This document shows, piece by piece, positions 55,609 to 64,000 of a DNA stretch of 64,000 nt (the stretch's first letter is position 1; each line of letters starts with the position of its first letter). The position numbers and the translations under genes are program-made. Under the pieces are notes generated by a model, which was not told the origin of the DNA, ran no database searches, and worked only from the letters and a program-made list of their open reading frames with translations. Source of the stretch: Bauldia sp. (GTDB lineage Bacteria > Pseudomonadota > Alphaproteobacteria > Rhizobiales > Kaistiaceae); assembly GCA_026126065.1 (NCBI GenBank), contig JAHCJY010000004.1, forward strand, positions 62,001 through 126,000, read 5' to 3'.

Positions 55609-58365
55609 CTACCCCGCCGCCGCGGCCCTGAGGACCCCGCGGAGCGGCAGGAGCACCGCGAAGAAGGCCGGGATCGCGATGAGGTAGGCAGCGCCCGCGA
55701 ACTGGACAACGGCGGTGAGGCCGAAGGAGGTCGCCAGCACCGGGATCGCGGCGGAGGCGATCACCGAGAAGCTGCCATTGATGCCCCACGCCCAGATGAA
55801 GAGGTGGTTCTTCTTGAGACGCCCGAGCCACGACATGCCGGTGGCGAGCGGGAAGCCCATCAGGAAGGCCGGCGGCGCGATGAGGAGGAGGCAGAAGACG
55901 AGACGGACGGCGTAGGGGAACGTCCCGATCCAGTCGAGGACCGGGTCGAGGAACAGGCTGTAGCCGACGAGCAGCGCGCCAATGCCGGCGAACACGAACG
56001 GCATGACGGTGCGCGCCCGGTCGAGGAAGCGTTCGGAGACGAGACTGCCGAGGCCAGAAAAGACGAGCATGCCGGTGATGAGGACGGATGCCGAGACGGT
56101 GGGCGTCGAGAGCGCCAGGATGAACTTCGAGATCATGCCGACCTCGACAAGCATGTAGCCGAAGCCGAGGCAGGCGAAATAGAGCAGTGTCCCGAGCTTG
56201 CCAGGGTAGCGGCTGAAGATCGTCCGCCAGCCGAACACCAGCGGCAGGAGGAGCAGTAGCAGCGCGGCAATGCCTGCGACGAGGAGCGTCGCCCAGACCG
56301 AGAGATAGCCCCAGTCATCCTGGAACAACTCCAGCCGGTCCAGCGTCTTCGTCAGATCGCCGGGACGGACATAGGCGGCAAAATACGGGCGGTTGTTGGT
56401 GAGTTCCGCGACATCGAAGACATAGGCGTCGGCGAATTCCGACCAGGTGTCGGTAACGAGCGCCTGCCAGGCAAGCCGACCGACGGCGGTCGCGGGCAGC
56501 ACCTGTGGCCCGGACGGCTCGGGAACGCCGAGGAGCGGGTCCAGCATCGGGCTGCCCCCGGCGGGATTGGCGAGCAGCGGATCAAGCAGCGGGCTGCCGC
56601 CGGCCGGGTTGGCCAGGGCGGGATCCAGGAGAGGATCGGCCCCGCCGGGATTGAGGAGCGCAGGGTCCAGCAGAGGATCGCCGGGATCGGGAAGCCCCGC
56701 ATCTCCTGTGCCGAAGATCTGCTCGTAGTACTCCGCCAGAACCGTCGATGCCTCATCGGGCGGCATCATGCCCGGCGCGTAGACCTCGTCGAACGACATG
56801 GCGTAGCTGTTGTCCGAGAGGATCGCGATCTCCTCCGGCGTGAAGCCGCCGCGCTTGTAGAGGACTGTCGCGGTCGAGAGGTAGTTGGCGCTCACATAGA
56901 ACGAGTTTGCGACGTTCGCCGGATCGACGTCGCGCGCGGCCGCGACCATCGTGGCGTAGAGGCGCAGCACGGATTTCGGCGGCTCCTCCTTGTTCCACAC
57001 GGTCACCGAGAGAACGCCGCCCTCCTCGAGGGCGCGCATATAGGTCGCCATCGCCTCGCGCGTGTAGGCGTAGCGCTCGGAAATGGCGAAGCCGCCGGGG
57101 CTCGACAGGCCGACCGAGTCCGCAAGGCTCAGGTCGATGATGTCGTAGCGCCGGTCGGTCGAGCCGAGGAACAGGCGGCCCTCGTAGGGCACCATCTCGA
57201 TCCGCGGATCGCCCAGGAGGTCACCGGTGAAGTCGCGGACCACCGGAGCATCCATCGCTGCAAGGACCGCGGGGTTCGACTCCGCCGCCGTCACGCTCGC
57301 CGCGCCGCTTGCCAGCGCCACCGCCGTCGAGATGCCGCCGCCGAACTGGACGACGAAGACCGACGGATCCTCCTTGATGAGGAACGGATAGTACATCGGC
57401 AGGTAGCGGAAATAGGCGGTCTGCTCGGCGGGCAGCGCACGCATGATGCCGATCGGGCCGTCGCTGTCGATGTACATGCCGAGGAAGGCGTTCGACGGCA
57501 TCTGCGGGATGTTGAAGGCGGCGTTGTCGGAAAGGCCGGGCGCGAAGTGCAGGTACGAGCTCTGGTAGATCCGGAGGTCGCCGAACGGCGAGTGGCTCGC
57601 ATAGACCTCCGTCGCATCGGGGAAGCGGCGGGCGTAGGAGACGCCCTTGTAGTCCGACACAGCGATCGTGGTGAGGTTCGCGGCCTGCGGCAGGACGAAC
57701 TGCAGGCCCACCGCCAGGAGCCCGGCGAGCGCGAGGGCGATCAGCCCTCCCCGGCTCCCGATCCACAACAGCCAGCAGATGCCGCCGGCGAACCAGATGA
57801 GCAGCGGGACGATGAGGAGATTCTCGGGCGGAAACAGGAACATGCCGCCCAGCACGAGGAGGCCGCACAGGCCCGCGCCGGCAAGGTCGGCGAAGTAGAC
57901 CCGACCGAAGATCGCCGTGCTCTTCAGGAACACTGTGCCGATGAAGACCGCCGCCGACAGGAACGGCACGAAATAGAGGATGAAGTTCAGCGCGAGGTTC
58001 CACTTCTGGACAGGGTCCGAGACGAGGAAGATCGGGTTGAACGGGTTCTGCTGCGCCAGGACGTGGCAGCCGGCCATCAGCGGCCCGAAGAGGGTCACCG
58101 TAATGGTCGAGATCGCTCGCCAGCGGCGCTGGAAGAACCCTTCCGCGAGCGCCATCACCGCCGAAGCGAGGCCGAAGCCGAGCATTGCGAGGGCCACGAC
58201 GAACGAGCCGAAATGCGTCCAGCTTCCCACCGCGAACACGCGCATGATGAAGATCTGGAACGCGATGACGGCGCCGGCGACGAGGCCGATGGCAAGGTAG
58301 AGGAGCGGCGCCGGCAACGGCGTTGCGCCGGGAGCCCGGATCGCGGTGCTGGTGGCGGTTGCCAT
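55609..58365 (-). CDS. Polytopic membrane protein with spermidine synthase-like domain
   Basis: A 918-residue protein: about six helices (20-230), a soluble methyltransferase/aminopropyltransferase-like domain (VVQFGGGISTAVALASGA, then a DIIDLSLAD loop), a proline-rich repeat region, then seven or so C-terminal helices (from about 680). This helix-enzyme-helix layout is that of membrane spermidine synthase-like proteins of unknown role. A 14-residue tandem repeat sits just before the second membrane part. It overlaps no neighbour but is six bases from the lipoprotein gene. Confidence 0.8.
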   Translation of the reverse strand: MATATSTAIRAPGATPLPAPLLYLAIGLVAGAVIAFQIFIMRVFAVGSWTHFGSFVVALAMLGFGLASAVMALAEGFFQRRWRAISTITVTLFGPLMAGCHVLAQQNPFNPIFLVSDPVQKWNLALNFILYFVPFLSAAVFIGTVFLKSTAIFGRVYFADLAGAGLCGLLVLGGMFLFPPENLLIVPLLIWFAGGICWLLWIGSRGGLIALALAGLLAVGLQFVLPQAANLTTIAVSDYKGVSYARRFPDATEVYASHSPFGDLRIYQSSYLHFAPGLSDNAAFNIPQMPSNAFLGMYIDSDGPIGIMRALPAEQTAYFRYLPMYYPFLIKEDPSVFVVQFGGGISTAVALASGAASVTAAESNPAVLAAMDAPVVRDFTGDLLGDPRIEMVPYEGRLFLGSTDRRYDIIDLSLADSVGLSSPGGFAISERYAYTREAMATYMRALEEGGVLSVTVWNKEEPPKSVLRLYATMVAAARDVDPANVANSFYVSANYLSTATVLYKRGGFTPEEIAILSDNSYAMSFDEVYAPGMMPPDEASTVLAEYYEQIFGTGDAGLPDPGDPLLDPALLNPGGADPLLDPALANPAGGSPLLDPLLANPAGGSPMLDPLLGVPEPSGPQVLPATAVGRLAWQALVTDTWSEFADAYVFDVAELTNNRPYFAAYVRPGDLTKTLDRLELFQDDWGYLSVWATLLVAGIAALLLLLLPLVFGWRTIFSRYPGKLGTLLYFACLGFGYMLVEVGMISKFILALSTPTVSASVLITGMLVFSGLGSLVSERFLDRARTVMPFVFAGIGALLVGYSLFLDPVLDWIGTFPYAVRLVFCLLLIAPPAFLMGFPLATGMSWLGRLKKNHLFIWAWGINGSFSVIASAAIPVLATSFGLTAVVQFAGAAYLIAIPAFFAVLLPLRGVLRAAAAG
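56524..56679 (-). repeat. 42-bp tandem repeat inside the spermidine synthase-like gene
   Basis: Nearly four copies of a 42-base unit (14 codons), starting at 56679 and running down. The peptide is DPLLDPALLNPGG, DPLLDPALANPAGG, SPLLDPLLANPAGG, SPMLDPLLG. It forms a leucine/proline-rich linker. Confidence 0.85.
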
Positions 58366-58371
58366 CGGGGC

Positions 58372-58917
58372 CTAGGGCGTCGGCGCTGCGGCGCAGCGAA
58401 TGAGATCGAAGGGCAGCGTGGCGGCCTCGGCGAGGCCCTCGCCCTGCTGGAGGATGGTCATCGTCGCCGGCGGCGTGTCCCCCACGACCGTGGCGCGGAG
58501 CGTCATCGTGACGGACCGGAACGCCGTGTCGGGACTGCTGCACACGGCGACCACCGTGACGGCATCGCCTTCCCGTGTGCGGCTGTTGATGACGCACTGG
58601 GCAACGCCGAGCGCGGCGCCGCCGAGGCCGTTGTTGCCGACCGTCATCACCATCCCCTGCGAGCAGGTGGCCGCGTCCGGCGCCCAGTCGCCGAGGAGCA
58701 TCGTTGTGTCCAGTGCGGTCGTGTCGGCCACGGCAGTCGGCGTCGTGGCGGGAGCGGGCGTGATGACCGGAGCTGGCGTCGCGGCAGATGGCTCGGGCGT
58801 GACGGGCGCCGTATCCGTGACCGGAACCGGCGTCGCCGCATCGTCCCCACACGCCGCGAGTGTGAGGGCGGCAGCAGCGAACGCCAGGACCCGGAGCGTG
58901 GATCCGGGACGGACCAT
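58372..58917 (-). CDS. Lipoprotein of unknown function
   Basis: A 181-residue exported lipoprotein: helix VLAFAAAALTLAAC with the lipobox cysteine, a Thr/Pro/Ala-rich linker (about residues 25-65), then a small folded part with three cysteines (ATCSQ, AQCV, AVCSS, RCAA). It lies upstream of the spermidine synthase-like gene with a six-base gap. I recognise no family. Confidence 0.7.
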   Translation of the reverse strand: MVRPGSTLRVLAFAAAALTLAACGDDAATPVPVTDTAPVTPEPSAATPAPVITPAPATTPTAVADTTALDTTMLLGDWAPDAATCSQGMVMTVGNNGLGGAALGVAQCVINSRTREGDAVTVVAVCSSPDTAFRSVTMTLRATVVGDTPPATMTILQQGEGLAEAATLPFDLIRCAAAPTP

Positions 58918-58972
58918 CGTCGCGAGCGACAAGACTACCTCCGGGCGAAGCCGTGCCGGTTGGGGGACGCGC

Positions 58973-59848
58973 CTACTCGGCGTGGACGCCGACGATCTGG
59001 TCGCCCTCGAGCTTGGTGAAGGGCACGAACGGGACGATGCGGCCGCCATAGATGTCCGACCGGTTCACCCGGATCGTGCCGTCGGGCGCCTGCTCCTTGA
59101 TGATCTTGAGCACATGGTGCGCGCCGGGCGGTCCGACAGGGATCACCATCGTGCCGCCGACGCGAAGCTGCTGCAGGAGCGGCGGCGGGACGTGGTCGAT
59201 GCCGCAGGTGACGATGATCTTGTCGAACGGGCCGAACTCCTCCCAGCCGTAGTAGCCGTCGGCGTTCTTGGAGGAGATCGCCAGATACTCGTTGTAGCCG
59301 CGCGCGATGAGCCCGTCATAGACGCCGCGCGTCCGCTCGGCGATCGGCGCGATGATCTCGATCGTCCAGACCTGGTTGGTGAGGTTGGCCAGATAGGCCG
59401 ACTGGTAGCCCGAGCCTGTGCCGACTTCGAGCACCTTCTCGCCCATCTGAACGTCGATGGAGGTCGTCATGCGGCCCACAAGATGCGGGCCGGAGATCGT
59501 GACGCCATAGCCTATGTCGAGGAAGGCGTGCTCGTAGGCGCGTGACAGGTTCCGCTCGAGGACGAATTCCTCGCGCGGCGTGAGCAGGAAGGCCCGCTTG
59601 TTGCGGTCGTCGAGCACGTCGCGATTGGCGACCAGGACCTCGTAGCGCGCCCAGTGCTGCGCCAGGTAGGTCGGGTTCTCGCCCCGGTTCTCGACCATCC
59701 AGGCGATGTAGGCATCGCGCTGCCCTACCTGGAGCGGCGGGGTCATCTCGTAGTTGTAGGGGAACGGGACATCAGCCCGGGCTGCGCCCGGTACAGCCAG
59801 CGCAGCCGCCGCCGCGCCTGTCGTGGCCATGAATTCGCGTCTGTTCAC
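58973..59848 (-). CDS. Exported protein-L-isoaspartate O-methyltransferase-like protein
   Basis: A 291-residue PIMT-type enzyme with SAM motif VLEVGTGSGYQSAYLANL and later KIIVTCGIDHVPPPLLQQLRVGG. It begins with a twin-arginine-like signal (NRREFMATTG, then AAAAALAVPGAARA), so it should act in the periplasm, unlike ordinary Pcm. GTG 59848 has GGGAGG six bases upstream; ATG 59830 would cut off the RR motif. Confidence 0.8.
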   Translation of the reverse strand: MNRREFMATTGAAAAALAVPGAARADVPFPYNYEMTPPLQVGQRDAYIAWMVENRGENPTYLAQHWARYEVLVANRDVLDDRNKRAFLLTPREEFVLERNLSRAYEHAFLDIGYGVTISGPHLVGRMTTSIDVQMGEKVLEVGTGSGYQSAYLANLTNQVWTIEIIAPIAERTRGVYDGLIARGYNEYLAISSKNADGYYGWEEFGPFDKIIVTCGIDHVPPPLLQQLRVGGTMVIPVGPPGAHHVLKIIKEQAPDGTIRVNRSDIYGGRIVPFVPFTKLEGDQIVGVHAE

Positions 59849-60057
59849 AGGAGCCTCCCGCCAGGATTCTATCTGACTGGCTAACATCACCTGACGCAGG
59901 CGGCAAACCAACCCCTTGCGGCATGGTGCCGACCGACCGCTTTGCCACAGCCGTGGCCGATCTGCCCGCCAGCTGCGGAACGTACTGCGGAATTGAGTCG
60001 GTGCGCGGCACGTGCTGACTGTGACCGAGGCCAGCTTACCCTGGGGAGCGACTGCGG

Positions 60058-60345
60058 ATGCGCAACGAAGTTGTCGAGGTTCTTTCGGATCGCACCAATG
60101 CCGTTGTGCTCCGGCACCCCGGCCGGGCGTTCCCCGGAGTTCTGGTGCAGGGCGACAGCCTCCACGGACTGTGCCAGCGCGCTGATTCCGCGTGCGAAAA
60201 GACCGGCCGTGACGATCCCGGCTTTGACGACTTGAACAGCCTTCGGAACGCTCTCCAGTCATTGCTGACGCACTACAAGGCTACGCTTGCGGAGCACAAC
60301 ATCGCGTTGCCGTTCTCCGAGGAGCCACTCCGCGGCCGAGGCTAG
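60058..60345 (+). CDS. Small conserved protein (DUF6959-like)
   Basis: A 95-residue cytoplasmic protein on the plus strand, facing CcdA with a 4-base overlap of stop codons (ctag). It reads MRNEVVEVLSDRTNAVVLRH, then FPGVLVQGDSL, and ends LLTHYKATLAEHNIALPF, which I associate with the DUF6959 family. GGGGAG about 10 bases upstream supports ATG 60058. Function unknown. Confidence 0.72.
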   Translation: MRNEVVEVLSDRTNAVVLRHPGRAFPGVLVQGDSLHGLCQRADSACEKTGRDDPGFDDLNSLRNALQSLLTHYKATLAEHNIALPFSEEPLRGRG

Positions 60346-61070
60346 AACCTCACCGTAAGATTCTGCCACCACACGGGCATTACATCGACGAGCCAGCCTT
60401 CGATGCGCCGGTCGAGATGGGTCAGGATGAGGACACCGACCAGCACCATCAGTCCGCCGAGAATGGACTTCCCGACCGTCGCCACCCGGGCAAGCCGATC
60501 GCGCCAGCGCATGAGCACGGCGCGCGACAGGAGGCCGAGGAGTGCCAGCGGGATAGCCGCACCAATGCCGAACACGAGCATGATGCCGAAGACGGCGCCG
60601 ATGTTCTCGCCCTCGAAGGCCATCGCGGACGCAATGCCGATGGTAGGGCCGGTACAGGGACTCCAGACCAGCCCCAGCACGAGGCCTAGCGCGAGCTGCC
60701 CGCCCCAGCCGCCTTTCTCGCCTGCGCCGCTGAAGCGGTCGTTGATCCAGTTCGCGCCGGGGCCAGCCGCGGTCTGGAGGCGAAGTTGCAGCGGCGGAAC
60801 GAGGAGGACGAGCCCGAACAGGATGAGGATCACGGCCCCGATCGGCCGGAACCATTCGGCGTAGTAACCGAGCGAATAGCCTACCAGCGCGAGGAACAGA
60901 CCCACGCCGACGAAGGAGATCGTCAAGCCCGCGGCGAGCGCCAGCGGACCGGCGATGCGGTGGCGCGAGACGGCTGTCGCGAAGACGATCGGCAGGAGCG
61001 GAAGGACGCAGGGATTGATCGCGGTCAGCAGCCCCGCGACGAACGCCGCGAGGCCTGTTCCCGGCTCCAT
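60342..61070 (-). CDS. CcdA/DsbD-type thiol-disulfide membrane transporter
   Basis: A 242-residue, six-helix protein that moves reducing power from the cytoplasm to the periplasm. The two catalytic cysteines are in INPCVLP (helix 1) and WSPCTGPTIG (helix 4). It lies six bases after the thioredoxin-like gene, its likely partner. Confidence 0.88.
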   Translation of the reverse strand: MEPGTGLAAFVAGLLTAINPCVLPLLPIVFATAVSRHRIAGPLALAAGLTISFVGVGLFLALVGYSLGYYAEWFRPIGAVILILFGLVLLVPPLQLRLQTAAGPGANWINDRFSGAGEKGGWGGQLALGLVLGLVWSPCTGPTIGIASAMAFEGENIGAVFGIMLVFGIGAAIPLALLGLLSRAVLMRWRDRLARVATVGKSILGGLMVLVGVLILTHLDRRIEGWLVDVMPVWWQNLTVRF

Positions 61071-61076
61071 CCCGTG

Positions 61077-61538
61077 TCAGGCGCCGGGTGCGGGCGTCGG
61101 CGTCACGGCCGCGCCCGGAACGTAGTTGGGTGAACCGTCCACGGCGAACTGGAGGAAAGCAGCGATCCCCTCGGGGGTCGTGTCGTAGACCGACCGGCCG
61201 AGCTCGGTGGTGCCGCTGAAGGCGACGAAGATCGAACGGTCAGGCACGTTGAAGAGCATCATGAGGTTGCGCTTCGTGTCGTAGTCGACCGTCATGATGA
61301 GGAGGTTGGCGAAGCGCGGGTCGTCGACCAGCGTCTCGAGCACGCGATCCTGGGCCTGGCAGGTCGTGCACCAGTCGGCGTGAACGTAGATGATGTAGGG
61401 GCGTCCCGTCTCAAGCGCCTCGGCGATCAGGGCGTTGGTGTAAGGCGTCCGCTCGAAGGCCAAGGCCGTGCCGGCGGCAAGAACCCCGGCACCGAACATT
61501 GCCGCCCTGACGGCCGCCACGAACGCGTTGACGCGCAT
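61077..61538 (-). CDS. Periplasmic thioredoxin-like protein
   Basis: A 153-residue exported protein; the signal peptide ends near ALAFE and the active site is WCTTC. DsbD-gamma or SoxW-like fold. ATG 61538 has GAGGA five bases upstream; ATG 61547 is also possible. It sits between the second quinoprotein and CcdA and probably gives thiol-redox support to an exported protein, maybe the quinoprotein or a cytochrome. Confidence 0.85.
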   Translation of the reverse strand: MRVNAFVAAVRAAMFGAGVLAAGTALAFERTPYTNALIAEALETGRPYIIYVHADWCTTCQAQDRVLETLVDDPRFANLLIMTVDYDTKRNLMMLFNVPDRSIFVAFSGTTELGRSVYDTTPEGIAAFLQFAVDGSPNYVPGAAVTPTPAPGA

Positions 61539-61660
61539 CGTCCTCATCCTTCCCGCCAGCCGCGCCGCCCAATTCGGCGGTCGCAGTTTGAGATGGTTCC
61601 AACTTACGCCGGTCGCAATGGCACCGGTAGTGACGTTCGCTTGAGCCAAAATGGACCGAA

Positions 61661-63529
61661 CTAGGGAATGGCGAATACGTAAAGAGTGCTGCCGGATCGC
61701 TGGAACCGCGCCGCCTCGGTTGGGGCCGCATCGACATATACGGGCGCATTCCCCGGTGCGGCGCTCGCGATGAAGGCGACATACTGGCGGCCGTCCGGAC
61801 CGACATAGGTCACGGGCGTGGCATTGCCGCGGCTTCCGGTGCGGAACGACCAGAGGTCGGTGCCGTCGATGGCGCTCAGCGCGCGCACCACGCCCGTATC
61901 CGCGCCGATCTGGAACAGGAGGTCGCCCGCCGTCGCCAGGACCGGCACGTCGTTGCCGCCTGGCCAGGGCAGCCGCCACGCGGTGCGGCCGACGACGGGA
62001 TCGTTTGCCTGGAGTTCGCCCGGGTAGTCGACGGCCGCGCCGGTCGCTTCCCGCCGCGGAATCTCCGGCGTGCCGGCCGCACGACGGAGCTGGTAGGGCT
62101 GGCCGGGGGCGAAGATGCCCTCGGTCACGACGTGCATGGTGCAGCCGGTCGTGGTCGAGGTGTAGAGCAGGCCCGTGCGCGGCGACCAGGCATCATTCTG
62201 CCAGTTGCGAGCGCCGAGGCCCGGGCACCAGGATACCTCGGTGCCGGTATAGTTCTGCGGGGCGGCCGCGCCGGCGGCGAGTTCGCCCGCCGTCGTGTAC
62301 CGGCGCCTGTCCTCGACGCTGGTGAAGCTCCAGCGGGCGATGTCGTAGCGGGCGCGGCCCGTGGTGCGGTCGACACCGGTCATGAAGTCGACGTAGCGGA
62401 ACGGCCACGGGTCGAGGAGAATCTCGCCGGTCGCCCGATCGAAGACGTAGAAGAATCCGTTGGCCGATGCCTTCAGCGCCGTCTGTCGCGTCTCGCCGCC
62501 GATGACGAGGTCGACGAGCTGGGCAGCGCCCACGTCGTCGAGATCCCAGTTGTCCGCAGGGGCGAGGTTGTAGGTCCACACGAGCGCGCCGGTGGCGGCG
62601 TGGCGGGCGATCAGGGAGGCGCACCAGTTGTTGCGGTAGTCGACGAGGCCGCCACTCGCGTCGAGCGTGACCGTGCCCCATTCGCGGCGGTAGTCCGGGT
62701 TCACCGGGGCGCAACTGCCCGTCGAATAGTAGAAGAGCCCGAGATCCGGGTCGTAGGTGTAGAAGCCCGACGGCGTGCCGCCGCCCTGTGCCCACGACCG
62801 GCCGTACCAGGTGGCGAGCGATCCGGCGCGGTCGTCGGTGTAGAATGGCGTGAACCGCGGGCCGATGCCGACGTCCTCGTCCGGACCCATCGAGTAGAAG
62901 GTCCACGCCGGCGCGCCGGTGGCGACGTCGAAGGCCATGACGCGGCCGCGGACGCCGCGGTCCGCACCGGAATTGCCGGTGATGTAGAGGCCCTCGGCAA
63001 CGAGGCCGGCGCCGTTCATGCCCTCCCAGGCATCGGGGACGGTTGCGGCGGTGCTCCACGCGATCTCGCCCGTGCCGGCGTCGAGTGCGAACACCTGGCC
63101 ATCCGCCGCCGCGAAGAACAGGCGTCCGTCGGAGTACAGCAAGGCCCGGGCCGGCGTCGGTCCCGCGGGAATCCGGGTGTCGTCGAGGTCCGGCCGGAAC
63201 TCCCAGGCAATGACGCCGTCGCTCGCGAGATCCAGCGCGTAGACGTAGTTGGGCCGTGGCGAAACGATGTACATCGTGCCGCCGACGACCAGCGGTGGCG
63301 CCTCATGGCTGTCGAGTATGCCGATCTGCCAGGTCCAGGCGACGGCCAGGCGATCGACATTGCTGACGGTCAGTTGGTCGAGCGGGCTGTAGTTCCACCC
63401 ATTGTACGTGATGTTGGGCATCACCACGCCGGCCGGATCGGGGGTCAGGAGCGCGGGATCGTCTTGGGCCCACGCGACGCCGGTGCCTGCGCACAGCGCC
63501 GCGGCCAGCAGCAGCCGTCGGGTCCCCAT
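61661..63529 (-). CDS. Quinoprotein dehydrogenase paralogue with substituted active site
   Basis: A 622-residue exported beta-propeller clearly homologous to the enzyme at 20261-22192 over its whole length. Relative to that enzyme, the vicinal cysteines are absent (TPARAL near 127), the metal ligand Glu is Asp (D190), the PQQ-stacking Trp is Ser (S254), the metal ligand Asn is Ser (S272) and the active-site Arg is Ala (A356). Only catalytic D329 and the lanthanide-type D331 (W-D-L-D) remain. The frame is open and conserved elsewhere, so it is not a simple pseudogene. ATG 63529 has GGAGG seven bases upstream. Thioredoxin and CcdA genes follow. Confidence 0.88.
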   Translation of the reverse strand: MGTRRLLLAAALCAGTGVAWAQDDPALLTPDPAGVVMPNITYNGWNYSPLDQLTVSNVDRLAVAWTWQIGILDSHEAPPLVVGGTMYIVSPRPNYVYALDLASDGVIAWEFRPDLDDTRIPAGPTPARALLYSDGRLFFAAADGQVFALDAGTGEIAWSTAATVPDAWEGMNGAGLVAEGLYITGNSGADRGVRGRVMAFDVATGAPAWTFYSMGPDEDVGIGPRFTPFYTDDRAGSLATWYGRSWAQGGGTPSGFYTYDPDLGLFYYSTGSCAPVNPDYRREWGTVTLDASGGLVDYRNNWCASLIARHAATGALVWTYNLAPADNWDLDDVGAAQLVDLVIGGETRQTALKASANGFFYVFDRATGEILLDPWPFRYVDFMTGVDRTTGRARYDIARWSFTSVEDRRRYTTAGELAAGAAAPQNYTGTEVSWCPGLGARNWQNDAWSPRTGLLYTSTTTGCTMHVVTEGIFAPGQPYQLRRAAGTPEIPRREATGAAVDYPGELQANDPVVGRTAWRLPWPGGNDVPVLATAGDLLFQIGADTGVVRALSAIDGTDLWSFRTGSRGNATPVTYVGPDGRQYVAFIASAAPGNAPVYVDAAPTEAARFQRSGSTLYVFAIP

Positions 63530-63631
63530 CCCTCGCCTCCCCTCGGCCACCGCCCCTCCGCGGCAGCACCTGAATCCTATGCCACCATCGGGGCGGCACC
63601 GTCCATTGCATGAACCGACGGGGGCTCGCCC

Positions 63632-64000
63632 CTACACCAGCAATTGATGGCTGGCCAGTTCGCGGTAGAGCGGCGAGCTGACGAGGAGTTCCGCGTGCGT
63701 GCCGGTCGCGACGACCTTGCCGGCCTCGACGACGATGATCTGGTCAGAGTCGGCGACCGTCGCGAGGCGATGGGCGACGACGATGACGGTCCTGTGCCGT
63801 GCGGTCTCCCGCAGTGCCTCCTGGAGGATCTGCTCGGTGCGGGAGTCGACCGAAGATGTCGGCTCGTCGAGGAGGAGGATTTCGGTGTCGGCGAGGAGCG
63901 CCCGTGCCCAGGCGAGCCGCTGGCGCTGGCCGCCGGAGAGAAGCACGCCGTCATCGCCGACGGCCGCATCAAGGCCGAGCGGCGAGCGTTCCACGATGGA
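63632..64000 (-). CDS. ABC transporter ATP-binding region, C-terminal part (gene enters from outside)
   Basis: The last 120 codons of an ABC transporter of exporter type: signature LSGGQRQRLAWARAL, Walker B ILLLDEPTSSVD and the switch histidine in VVAHRLATV. It ends with LASHQLLV. Such sequences are usually fused to six helices, which would lie outside the window. Confidence 0.9.
   Translation of the reverse strand, partial: SIVERSPLGLDAAVGDDGVLLSGGQRQRLAWARALLADTEILLLDEPTSSVDSRTEQILQEALRETARHRTVIVVAHRLATVADSDQIIVVEAGKVVATGTHAELLVSSPLYRELASHQLLV

Noticed and set aside
61661..63529. Pseudogene of the quinoprotein
   Set aside because: No stop, frameshift or missing blade; strong ribosome site and high similarity outside the active site suggest selection is still acting.

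Overview
The window is high-GC DNA with dense, mostly co-directional and overlapping genes (many 4-base ATGA/GTGA start-stop overlaps). The lipA-RatA/COQ10 pair, an ssb with a GTTC-N7-GTTC LexA box, Omp25/31-like porin-type protein and the intergenic 'tcatccccgcg...' inverted repeats all suggest an alphaproteobacterium, most likely Hyphomicrobiales (Rhizobiales), living as a methylotroph-like or facultative oxidiser of alcohols. Species cannot be named from the sequence. I saw no rRNA, tRNA, CRISPR, phage or insertion sequence.

Region 1 (1-2749): end of an MFS transporter, a tiny membrane protein and an RhlE-type DEAD-box helicase. Region 2 (2974-11407, plus strand): a NosR/NirI-like flavin and iron-sulfur membrane protein with its ApbE flavin transferase, then a small ORF, a YVTN beta-propeller protein, a secreted protein with poly-aspartate tracts, and an ABC-2 type exporter pair. 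The propeller, ATPase and permease match the PedA2/PedB/PedC set that accompanies PQQ alcohol dehydrogenases; the matching binding protein (PedA1 type) lies at 17876-19192 on the other strand. Region 3 (11445-12971): a Rieske protein and a delta-9 type desaturase. Region 4 (13155-17817): a guanidine-I (ykkC) riboswitch followed by a five-gene unit, namely binding protein, permease, ATPase, guanidine hydrolase (arginase family, GdmH type) and a histidine-rich protein that may deliver nickel.

Region 5 (17876-22820, minus strand): cytochrome c, a PQQ dehydrogenase with the W-D-x-D lanthanide signature, an XoxJ-like protein and the PedA1-like protein. Region 6 (23733-31773): a four-gene MoxR system (membrane protein, a 1500-residue double-vWA fusion, MoxR ATPase, DUF58 protein), related to the mxaR/S/C/L genes that help load metal into methanol dehydrogenase. 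Together regions 2, 5 and 6 look like one lanthanide-type quinoprotein locus: enzyme, electron acceptor, metal or cofactor uptake, a candidate metal buffer and a candidate metal-insertion machine.

Region 7 (31882-37984): DUF1906 lipoprotein, outer-membrane barrel, DUF1501/DUF1800 pair and a diguanylate cyclase. Region 8 (38126-49041): gamma-glutamyltransferase, TetR regulator, amidase and a cysteine hydrolase on one strand, divergent from a BMP-type nucleoside-like ABC importer and a Rieske oxygenase; this looks like a regulated catabolic locus for an amide or N-heterocycle. Region 9 (49131-55354): SBF-type transporter, orphan BrnA-like protein, RatA, lipA, ssb and accessory genes. Region 10 (55609-63529, minus): a polytopic spermidine-synthase-like protein, a lipoprotein, an exported isoaspartyl methyltransferase, CcdA and thioredoxin-like proteins, and a second quinoprotein in which nearly every PQQ and metal contact has been substituted. 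The window ends inside an ABC transporter.
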